Part shown: piece after piece, positions 57,559-64,000 of the stretch
Layout: every line of letters starts with the position of its first letter
Position numbering within the stretch: the first letter of the stretch is position 1
Program-made: the position numbers and the translations under genes
The notes under the pieces: model-generated
What the model saw: only the letters and a program-made list of their open reading frames with translations
What the model was told of the DNA's origin: nothing
Database searches by the model: none
Assembly (NCBI GenBank): GCA_026397725.1
Contig: JAPLUI010000261.1
Location: 1-64,000, forward strand
Source: Verrucomicrobiota bacterium
GTDB taxonomy: Bacteria; Verrucomicrobiota; Verrucomicrobiia; Verrucomicrobiales; Akkermansiaceae
Length of the DNA: 64,000 bases
Direction: 5' to 3'

Positions 57559-60465
57559 ATGGCGGAAGTAGAATTCCATCTCCACAACGAAGTCGGAATC
57601 AGGTTTCCGCCGCTACGTCCTGCCTACAGTGACGGGGAGCTGTACTTTGAGCGGTTCCGCTGTCTGATTGCGCGGAGCACGGGGACCAGCATCATTGGGG
57701 AAGGGGGGACGGGGCGGATTCATCTGGTCCGGGATGAACTGATGGAGCGGGAGGTGGCGCTCAAGATTCCGCTGGAAAGCATCCTGCGCGATCCGGCGGC
57801 CCGTGACGACATCATCCAGGAGACCCGGCTGGCGATGGACCTCACCCATCCCAACATTGTGCGGATTCATGACTTCCATGAAGGCGGTGGCCGGTGGGGT
57901 CTCTCGATGCAGTATGTCAGGGGGAAGAATCTGGATGAATGGCGCTATGATGTCGAAAGCACCGGGTTCCGCCGTGCGATCAAGCCGTACACGGTGGAGG
58001 CCATCAGTGACTGGATCGCCCAGCTCTGCGATGCGTTGCGTTATGCCCATGAGGATGCCCGGATGGTACACCGCGATATCAAGCCGAAGAACCTGATGCT
58101 GGAGAAGCGTGATGGCGGCGAGAAGGTCTATATCACCGACTTCGGCATCTCCCAGCGGCTGCGGCAGCACACCATGATGCTGTCCCGGGTCCAAAGCAAG
58201 GCCGGGGAAAGCAAAGGCAACATGGGCACCTTGCCCTACATGCCATGGGAACAGATCTCAGGAGCGCCGGCCTCACCACTCGATGATATTTATGCCGTGG
58301 GTGCCACCATCTTCGAACTCATCACCGGTCGTCCGCCGTTTTACGACGGCGGCTTCGAGCAGATCAAGGTGCAGATCCGCGAGACGATCCCGCCGTCGAT
58401 GGAGAAGAGGATCCTCGATCTGGGCCTGCACATGTCACCCCCGCCGGATGTTTGGGAGCAGGTGGTGGAGGCATGCCTGGCCAAGCGTGCGGAGGACCGC
58501 CCGCAGAGCATGCGGGCGGTGGCGGCGGCACTGGGTTTTCAAGCCGGCAGCAACACGGAACTTGAGGCGAAGGTTGTCATTCAATCGGAGCGCATCGATG
58601 AGCTTGAGAACCAAATCATCAGGCTGAGCACCAGCACCGCAGTGGTGGATCCCGCAGCCGGGGCACAATTGCAGGAAGCCAGGCAACAACTCGCCGCGCT
58701 GCAGCAGGAGGCCAGCCAAGCGCAGGACGACCTCAGGAGTCGGGAGGAATTGCTGCAGGCGGCCCGCGCCAAGGAGGCTGAGGTCGTCGCACTGCTGCAA
58801 GCCACCACCGCAGAGCGGGATGCGGCGCTGCAAGGCGGGGAGGCCGCGTTGCGGAAAATCCAGGAGGACTCCGCCGAGAGAAGCGCGCTAGCCGAGGAAA
58901 ATCTCGGCAGGCTGCAACAGGAACTGGAGGCGGCCCGTACCGCCGGCGAGGCCTTGGTGCAACAGGCGCAACTGGCCGCCCGGCAGCAAGTCGCGGAACT
59001 GGAAGCCAAACTGCAGGCGGCCCGGACCAAGGAGGCCGAGGTCGCCGCCCGACTGCAAGCCACCGCTGCCGAGCGGGATGCCGCGCTGCAAGGCGGGGAT
59101 GCCGCACTGCGGAAATTCCAGCAGGACTCCGCCAAGAGAATCGCGCTCGCCGAGGATAAATCAGGCAAGTTGCAACAGGAACTGGAGGCGGCGAGAACCA
59201 GCGGTGAGGCCTTGGTGAAACAGGCGCAACAAGCGCAACAAGCCGCCCGGCAACAAGTCGCGGAACTGGACGCCAGGCTGCAGGCTGCCCGGAGCAAGGA
59301 GGCCGAGGTCGCCGCACGGCTGCAAGCCACCGCTGCCGAGCGGGATGCCGCGCTGCAAGGCGGGGATGCCGCACTGCGGAGAGTCCAGGAGGACTCTGCC
59401 AAGAGAATCGCGCTCGCCGAGGGAAAATCAGGCAAGCTGCAACAGGAACTGGAGGCGGCGAGAACCGCTGGTGACGCGCAGGTGAAACAGGCGCAACAAG
59501 CCGCCCAGCAAAAAATCGCGGAGGTGGATGCCAGACTACAGGCTGCCCGGAAGGATGCTGACATGGCGGTGCAGGCCTCCAAGAGGGAGGCGGAGCAAGC
59601 GGTGCAGGCAACCAGAAAGGAAGCCGCGCAAGCGCTGCTGGCTGCCACCGAGAAAATGCGCCGCGAAGCGGAGCAACTCAGCGAGCGTCTCAGAAAAACC
59701 GAGGAGTCCAAGGACAAGGCCGTCAGCCTGGCGCGTGAGGAAGGCGAAAAGCGACTCCACAAGCAGACGGAGGAACTGGAGAAAACCCGCCACAGCCTCA
59801 CCAAGGTGGCGCAGCAAAATGAGCAACTCAAGAGTGCGGTGGCCATCGAGAAAGAACGTCAGGGGGCCTCGTTGCGGCCCTTGCTCGTCGGCCTGTTCAT
59901 CGCCATGGTGCTCGGACTGGGGGGAGGCTTGGCCACTTCCATGTTGAAGAACTCCGCCGCTGCCGCCGGATTGAGCGAAGCGCAAAATAAATACCTTCCG
60001 GCAGCGGATCAGGTGGCCGATAGCCCCGTCCCGTTTGAGCTGTTCGAGTGCTTTGCCAAGGAGATTGGCACCACAGTCAAGCAGTTGAGGGGCACCAAGG
60101 GCAAGGACGACGGAAAGGTCTATGGCATCAACGGCATCACCGCCCTGAACTTCTGCAACTGGTTGACCAAAAAGGCGCCCCCGAAAAGCGGTTATCGCTA
60201 CACGTTGCCGGATAGCGCGGAATTGAAGGAGAAAGTTGTCAAGGGCAAGATGGAGTGGTCAAAATCATGGGCAGACAAAGATGACAAAGATAAGGGCTCT
60301 GACCTGGTTTGGAATATGCGCGGGTATGGGGTGGATGGGACCGAAGATAACTTTCCCGTTCACGTCATCCATGAGGACAAGAACTTCACTTTCCGCATCA
60401 AACTGGAGAAGATTCCAGACTCAATACCTGACAAACCCAACCCTCCGGTACCGCCTCCGAACTAG
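57559..60465 (+). CDS. Transmembrane Ser/Thr protein kinase with tandem coiled-coil repeats and SUMF1-like sensor domain
   Basis: 968 aa. A Hanks-type kinase occupies about 40-335: glycine loop IGEGGTGRIHLV (about 46), VALKIP with the ATP-binding Lys, HRDIKPKN (171-178), DFG (194-196) and a GTLPYMPWEQ activation/P+1 segment, all apparently active. Next comes a ~430-residue coiled coil with three near-identical tandem repeats (residues 399-659). One transmembrane helix lies near 773-795 (LLVGLFIAMVLGLGGGLA). The extracytoplasmic end (about 800-968) contains NGITALNFCNWLTKK, YRYTLPDSAELKE and a closing FTFRIKLE, like a degenerate SUMF1/FGE domain. It may sense an envelope signal together with the two upstream membrane proteins. 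It ends 24 bp before the convergent moxR stop. Confidence 0.85.
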   Translation: MAEVEFHLHNEVGIRFPPLRPAYSDGELYFERFRCLIARSTGTSIIGEGGTGRIHLVRDELMEREVALKIPLESILRDPAARDDIIQETRLAMDLTHPNIVRIHDFHEGGGRWGLSMQYVRGKNLDEWRYDVESTGFRRAIKPYTVEAISDWIAQLCDALRYAHEDARMVHRDIKPKNLMLEKRDGGEKVYITDFGISQRLRQHTMMLSRVQSKAGESKGNMGTLPYMPWEQISGAPASPLDDIYAVGATIFELITGRPPFYDGGFEQIKVQIRETIPPSMEKRILDLGLHMSPPPDVWEQVVEACLAKRAEDRPQSMRAVAAALGFQAGSNTELEAKVVIQSERIDELENQIIRLSTSTAVVDPAAGAQLQEARQQLAALQQEASQAQDDLRSREELLQAARAKEAEVVALLQATTAERDAALQGGEAALRKIQEDSAERSALAEENLGRLQQELEAARTAGEALVQQAQLAARQQVAELEAKLQAARTKEAEVAARLQATAAERDAALQGGDAALRKFQQDSAKRIALAEDKSGKLQQELEAARTSGEALVKQAQQAQQAARQQVAELDARLQAARSKEAEVAARLQATAAERDAALQGGDAALRRVQEDSAKRIALAEGKSGKLQQELEAARTAGDAQVKQAQQAAQQKIAEVDARLQAARKDADMAVQASKREAEQAVQATRKEAAQALLAATEKMRREAEQLSERLRKTEESKDKAVSLAREEGEKRLHKQTEELEKTRHSLTKVAQQNEQLKSAVAIEKERQGASLRPLLVGLFIAMVLGLGGGLATSMLKNSAAAAGLSEAQNKYLPAADQVADSPVPFELFECFAKEIGTTVKQLRGTKGKDDGKVYGINGITALNFCNWLTKKAPPKSGYRYTLPDSAELKEKVVKGKMEWSKSWADKDDKDKGSDLVWNMRGYGVDGTEDNFPVHVIHEDKNFTFRIKLEKIPDSIPDKPNPPVPPPN
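58753..59535 (+). repeat. Three tandem 258/267-bp repeats inside the kinase gene
   Basis: Units at 58753-59010 (86 codons), 59011-59277 (89 codons, with an extra Gln-Ala-Gln) and 59278-59535 (86 codons), each starting LQAAR. Units 2 and 3 are nearly identical at DNA level, pointing to recent duplication. Confidence 0.9.
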
Positions 60466-60489
60466 CGAGGGCTGGCGAATTGAACCGCC

Positions 60490-61407
60490 TCACACCACCG
60501 GCGTTTGCTCGAGGGCTGTCCTAACAATCAAGGCCGGGTCGGTGCCGTCGTGGGGCAGCACGCGGTGGCGCATCACGGCGGAGAATACCGCCTGCACATG
60601 GTCCGGATAGACGGCGGGGGCAGCCTCCAGGAAGGCATGGGCGCGGGCGGCTTGCAGGATGGCCAGCGAGGCGCGGATGGAAACCGCGTGCTCGGCCCCG
60701 GCGAGGCGGCGCAGGCCTTGGCACAACGCGGTGATGTATTCGGCGATGGCGGCCGAGACGGGCAGCGCGGCGACGGCCTCTTGCAGCGCCCGGATCTCCG
60801 CCGGCGAGACAAGTGCGCAATCGCCATTGAGTGCCGGAATTTCGCCGTTGGCGTGAGCCAGCAGAATCCGGCTTTGCACGGCTGGCTCCGGCAGGGTCAT
60901 GGCGATGGAGAGCAGAAAGCGGTCGAGCTGCGGCTCGGGCAGCGGAAAGGTGCCGGTGGCGTAAGTGTCGTTCTGGGTGGCAATGACCAGGAACGGTTCG
61001 GGCAGCAGGCGGGTTTCGCCATCAAGGGTGACCTGGCCCTCGTTCATGCTCTCTAACAGAGCCGACTGCACCCGCGGCGAGGTGCGGTTGATTTCATCCG
61101 CCAGCACGCAGTTGGCAAATACCGGGCCCGGGATGAATTGGAATTCCCCGCGGTCCATCCGATAGAGCGAGTAACCTAGCAGATCCGCCGGCAGCAGGTC
61201 CGGCGTGAACTGGATGCGTTTGAAAACCCCGCCCATCGAGGCGGCCAGCGTGTGTCCGAGCGTGGTCTTGCCGATGCCCGGCGCGCCTTCGATCAAGACA
61301 TGACCTTTGGCCAACAAGGCGGTGAGCAAGAGCGTGGCGGCATCCTCGGCCCCGAGGACGGTGGCGCTCAGACGTTGGTGCAGAAGTTGAAGGGCGTGGC
61401 GGGACAT
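60490..61407 (-). CDS. MoxR-family AAA+ ATPase
   Basis: 305 aa, the compact MoxR type without an FHA domain. Walker A is GAPGIGKTTLG (about 40-50), followed by IQFTPDLLPADLLGYSLY. Walker B is CVLADEINRTSPRVQSALLESM, sensor 1 is FLVIATQND, and PEPQLDRFLLSIAM carries the Arg finger. The C-terminal lid has ADGAEHAVSIRASLAIL-like sequence (SVRAS/T). It probably acts as a chaperone for VWA/DUF58-type partners, none of which is visible locally; they may have been lost or lie elsewhere. Convergent with the kinase gene, with only 24 bp between stops. Confidence 0.85.
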   Translation of the reverse strand: MSRHALQLLHQRLSATVLGAEDAATLLLTALLAKGHVLIEGAPGIGKTTLGHTLAASMGGVFKRIQFTPDLLPADLLGYSLYRMDRGEFQFIPGPVFANCVLADEINRTSPRVQSALLESMNEGQVTLDGETRLLPEPFLVIATQNDTYATGTFPLPEPQLDRFLLSIAMTLPEPAVQSRILLAHANGEIPALNGDCALVSPAEIRALQEAVAALPVSAAIAEYITALCQGLRRLAGAEHAVSIRASLAILQAARAHAFLEAAPAVYPDHVQAVFSAVMRHRVLPHDGTDPALIVRTALEQTPVV

Positions 61408-61500
61408 GGGTGATTGCGGCGGTGGATGCGGGGGGCTGTGGCGGCGGTCTGTGACCGTCGCTGTTATGTGGGGGAGAGCGGGGGGGGGCGCTACGTGCCA

Positions 61501-61528
61501 GTTATCAGTTATCAGTTATCGGTTATCG
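61501..61528 (+). repeat. 7-bp tandem repeat GTTATC(A/G)
   Basis: Two GTTATCA and two GTTATCG units in a row, followed by more degenerate copies, in the 130-bp spacer between moxR and purN. Confidence 0.85.
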
Positions 61529-61539
61529 GTGAATGGTAA

Positions 61540-62121
61540 TCAGGGAAGATGAGAGTTGTGGGCAACCAGGCGGATGGCGGCTGGATAGAGACGGTGTTCG
61601 ACGACCTGAATGCGGGCGTGGAGCGAGTCGGCGGTGTCGCCGGGCAGTATCGGCACGCATTCCTGCAGGATGATCGGCCCGGTGTCCATGCCCTCATCGA
61701 CGAAATGCACCGTACACCCGGTCTCGGCCGCCCCGGTATCGAGGGCCTGGCGCCATGACTCCAAGCCCGGATAGGCCGGCAGCAGCGACGGATGGATGTT
61801 GAGAATCCGCTGGGGGAAGGCCTCCAGCAGCGGGCGTTTCACCAGGCGCAGGAACCCGGCGAGACACAGCAGCTCGACACCCGCCGCCTGCAGGCGTGCC
61901 GCGGTTTCCACCTGGGCGGCCTCGGGAAACTTCGTGCGGAAGCCCCGGCAATCGATCAGGCCGGTCGCGAGGCCGCGGCGGCACGCGCGTTCGAGGATGA
62001 AGGCGTCCGGGTTGTCAGAAAGCACCAGCGCGATCCGCGCGGCGAGTTCCCCGGCATCAATTGCGTCGAGGATCGCCTGCATGTTTGATCCGGATCCCGA
62101 GCCCAGAATGCCTAGCACCAT
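61540..62121 (-). CDS. purN: Phosphoribosylglycinamide formyltransferase
   Basis: 193 aa from the ATG at 62121; the longer ORF adds 14 unrelated residues. It has the PurN blocks: LGILGSGSGSNMQAI (phosphate loop), VLSDNPDAFILERA, LAGFLRLVKRPLLEAFPQRILNIHPSLLPAYPG with the catalytic Asn-x-His, and VDEGMDTGPIILQE with the catalytic Asp. It formylates GAR with 10-formyl-THF in step three of purine synthesis. Length and active site are normal. Single gene with repeats on its downstream side. Confidence 0.92.
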   Translation of the reverse strand: MVLGILGSGSGSNMQAILDAIDAGELAARIALVLSDNPDAFILERACRRGLATGLIDCRGFRTKFPEAAQVETAARLQAAGVELLCLAGFLRLVKRPLLEAFPQRILNIHPSLLPAYPGLESWRQALDTGAAETGCTVHFVDEGMDTGPIILQECVPILPGDTADSLHARIQVVEHRLYPAAIRLVAHNSHLP

Positions 62122-62361
62122 GCGCAGGGTTTTAACCGACCTGCCACCGATGCCAAGCGCCAAGTTGGGTTTTCGTCACTGCCGCGGGAAAACGCTCGAC
62201 TGGAATTGCCTGAGGCGGCCTCCAGGCCTGTTTCAAGATGCGTTGTCGGATGGGTGGGGCGAACGGCTGATGCAACAGCGGAGCAGGATGTGAATGGACT
62301 GAAGAGTGAGGTGAAATGATGATGAAACCGCAACCATCGCCTGGGAGACGCCCCCGGTCTA

Positions 62362-63666
62362 TCACGCGCCACCCACGCTGGCGAGCCGGTGGTTGTCGGC
62401 GATTTGTGCGGTCCAACGACTGCTGACCTTGGCCTGGGCGGCGAAGGACGGCCACTTGCCAACGGCATCGTGAATCTGGTCGATGACTGTCGTGGCCTTG
62501 CGGGCCTTGATGTCGGCCTGCTTGGCGGCAGCCATGAAATCGGCAAGCTGAAAGTCATCGCGCTTGCCATTGAGCGTCATTTGGTGGCGCGAGGTCCATG
62601 CGCCGCCCGGATTGTATGAGTAGGTTAGATCGTAGGCCGGGGCGAGAACCCAGGAGCCATCCCGGTGCATCAGAAAGGTGAGATTCTTGGTGTGGTCGTC
62701 CTGATTGCGGGCAATGATGTTGAACACCGCACGGCGAAACAACTCGGTGATTTCGGCCTGGGTGAGATTGAGCCGACGCGCGATTTGAAAGGCTTGCTCG
62801 TAGGAATAGGCACCGGCCTGGTTGAAATCAAAATGGGCGATGGCGCAGAGCGTCTGCATGTGGATTTTGCCACCCGCCGGATTCCGGTCAAAGCGTTTGG
62901 CCATGAAGTGGGCACGGCCATGCTCATGGAGCAGACGGCACTCATGCATGGTGATGCCGGCCGCGCGGGCCATGCAATGATAGGCGTATTCGATCTTGCC
63001 GAAGCCTTTGGGATCGGTGAGTTCCTTGTCGCGATTGCCATGCACGCCGTCGAATTTCAGGAGCCATGGCTCGAAGCCGGGAGCCATTGGGGTTTGGCCG
63101 GAGCGGACTTCATGGGTCACCGGGTTCCAGGCGATCACCGCTTTGGCGCGGGCCCCGCCGGCGGAGGTACCCACCCGCAGAATGCTGGCAAGGGCCTTGG
63201 CATCATCGCTGCCCAGCTTGGTGCGGAGATGATCACGTTCGCTGAGGATGGCGTTGGCGAGTTCGACCAAGCGGCCGATTTCCACCAACTCGTCGGGCGC
63301 GTCGGACCGGGTGGCGGGTTGGAATTCGAGCGCACCCATGCCGCGGGTGCCGAGGTAGCAAAGCCGTTCCACCGGGTGAAACGACGCGACCGCTCGACCT
63401 TGGCTGGCGAGCCATTGGTCAATCAGCAAATTGCCAAACCGATCCGGCAGCGAGTCGGCCAGCAATCCGGGCAAGCCCTTGAAAGTCTCGCGGGGCAAAG
63501 TCGGAAACGCAAAGGTGCCGGGCCGCAGGGGCAGCATGAGCGGCGAGACCTGGATGCCGCTGCGCAGGAATTTCCCGTCGTATTCAAACACCCCAAGCTC
63601 GCGGGCGGCGTCCCAGGTGAGCGTCCCGATGCGGGTGTCGTAGAGGTTGACGGCGGCGGCGATCAT
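62362..63666 (-). CDS. hipA: HipA-family Ser/Thr kinase toxin
   Basis: 434 aa. The N-terminal couple-HipA-type domain (about 1-110: GTLTWDAARELGVFEYDGKFL, PLMLPLRPGTFAF, GLPGLLADSLPDRFG) precedes the kinase-like domain. There, GTSAGGARAKAVIAW is the P-loop-like segment and PWLLKFDG carries the ATP-binding Lys. NIIARNQDDHTKNLTFL holds the catalytic Asp and Asn, and WVLAPAYDLTYS the Mg-binding Asp. Everything needed for activity is present. HipA toxins phosphorylate aminoacyl-tRNA synthetases or related targets and cause dormancy. It overlaps the upstream HipB-like antitoxin gene by 4 nt. Confidence 0.9.
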   Translation of the reverse strand: MIAAAVNLYDTRIGTLTWDAARELGVFEYDGKFLRSGIQVSPLMLPLRPGTFAFPTLPRETFKGLPGLLADSLPDRFGNLLIDQWLASQGRAVASFHPVERLCYLGTRGMGALEFQPATRSDAPDELVEIGRLVELANAILSERDHLRTKLGSDDAKALASILRVGTSAGGARAKAVIAWNPVTHEVRSGQTPMAPGFEPWLLKFDGVHGNRDKELTDPKGFGKIEYAYHCMARAAGITMHECRLLHEHGRAHFMAKRFDRNPAGGKIHMQTLCAIAHFDFNQAGAYSYEQAFQIARRLNLTQAEITELFRRAVFNIIARNQDDHTKNLTFLMHRDGSWVLAPAYDLTYSYNPGGAWTSRHQMTLNGKRDDFQLADFMAAAKQADIKARKATTVIDQIHDAVGKWPSFAAQAKVSSRWTAQIADNHRLASVGGA

Positions 63667-63998
63667 GGGGTTTGGGGTTGTTCATCCCCCCACACCCAGG
63701 GCGGGGCGGGCTGTCGCGGCTTGGAGGCGTGCTTGCGCTGGCGGGGTTTGTAGGTGACGCCCTTTTCCTGCAAGCGGAACATCTCCGAGGGGCTGATTTC
63801 CGGAATAGGCAGGAAGTTTTCCAGGAAATCCAGCGAATCCAACGCACGGAGCAGGGCGATGAGGGTGGCCAGCGCACAGCCTTCGCCGTTTTCCACGGCG
63901 GTGATGGTGCGGCGGGTAAGACCGGCACGCACGGCGGCTTCCTGTTGGCTCAGGTTGCGCTCAAGCCGCCGGGCACGGAGGCGTTTCCCAAGTTCCAC
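63663..63998 (-). CDS. hipB: HipB-like XRE-family antitoxin, start near window edge
   Basis: 111 aa from a GTG two bases from the window end; a start further upstream cannot be excluded. An XRE-type HTH spans about 5-60: LGKRLRARRLERNLSQQEAAVRAGLTRRTITAVENGEG. A short helical segment and a basic tail (YKPRQRKHASKPRQP) follow. As HipB, it would bind the operon promoter and neutralise the HipA toxin encoded next to it with a 4-nt overlap. The long basic tail is unusual and could contact DNA or HipA. Confidence 0.82.
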   Translation of the reverse strand: MELGKRLRARRLERNLSQQEAAVRAGLTRRTITAVENGEGCALATLIALLRALDSLDFLENFLPIPEISPSEMFRLQEKGVTYKPRQRKHASKPRQPAPPWVWGDEQPQTP

Positions 63999-64000
63999 CT

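Noticed and set aside
1..64000. Over-representation of the pentamer GTTAG/CTAAC as such
   Set aside because: About 70 copies by eye is close to what base composition predicts; only the longer TTGTTAG form is clearly in excess.
1..64000. CRISPR array
   Set aside because: All direct repeats seen are tandem, dispersed or att repeats; none shows regular 25-40-bp repeats with unique equal-length spacers, and no cas gene is present.

Overview
The window is GC-rich DNA (about 60-65% by eye), densely coding on both strands. It looks like a chromosomal segment of a Verrucomicrobiota bacterium. That assignment is an inference from the gene repertoire: an autotransporter-associated beta-strand protein, FHA-MoxR next to PA14/TPR and large coiled-coil membrane proteins, several formylglycine-generating-enzyme-fold (SUMF1-like) proteins, a TIGR03663/Agl23-type glycosyltransferase, and CBM- and PA14-containing secreted proteins. 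No rRNA or CRISPR array was seen. One tRNA (tRNA-Cys, 30026-30100) is present.

Layout. 1-3.5 kb: a decayed Wadjet-like defence locus on the minus strand (jetB intact, jetC cut off after its first half, jetA position occupied by an IS4-type transposase remnant and a dispersed repeat). 3.9-8.4 kb: a GTPase/DUF3482 protein coupled to a pseudokinase-like membrane protein, a CBM9/DOMON-like protein, a YeeE/YedE fragment and an MgtC-type membrane protein. 8.9-11.2 kb: a truncated beta-strand-repeat gene and a TGS-domain nucleoside kinase. 11.4-19.9 kb: a five-gene minus-strand operon ending in an FHA-MoxR ATPase. 20-29.6 kb: a UvrD/Rep-type helicase, an alanine:cation symporter, an APC permease, TatA, an endonuclease/exonuclease/phosphatase protein, a Gfo/Idh/MocA oxidoreductase and bioA.

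30.05-46.18 kb: a 16-kb integrative element inserted in the 3' half of tRNA-Cys. It is bounded by a perfect 51-bp direct repeat, with a tyrosine integrase beside the right repeat and helically phased iterons beside both. Nearly all its genes read leftward: integrase, an Ala-rich protein, an AlpA-type HTH, a GHKL ATPase, a transducer + Spo11/TopoVI-A protein, a CHC2/Toprim primase and a RepA-like ATPase. Then come a terminator, an unknown membrane protein, three large secreted proteins sharing a C-terminal module, and an Abi_2 (HEPN) abortive-infection gene preceded by a structured leader with an intrinsic terminator. The most exciting observation is that the GHKL ORF ends at CCC-TAA-G and the next frame stays open across the junction. 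A +1 frameshift there would give a single 817-aa Topo VIII-like enzyme; without it, this is a topoisomerase split between GHKL and transducer.

46.6-64 kb: ApbE, an Agl23-like glycosyltransferase, a GT2, a Tsp/Prc protease, a repeat-rich spacer, a GH2/PA14 pseudogene, a metallophosphoesterase, and a three-gene operon whose last gene is a Ser/Thr kinase with long tandem coiled-coil repeats and an extracytoplasmic SUMF1-like domain. A second MoxR, purN and a HipBA toxin-antitoxin pair follow. Two dispersed repeat families link the 3-kb, 29.7-kb and 52-kb spacers; one shows compensatory base changes in its hairpin.
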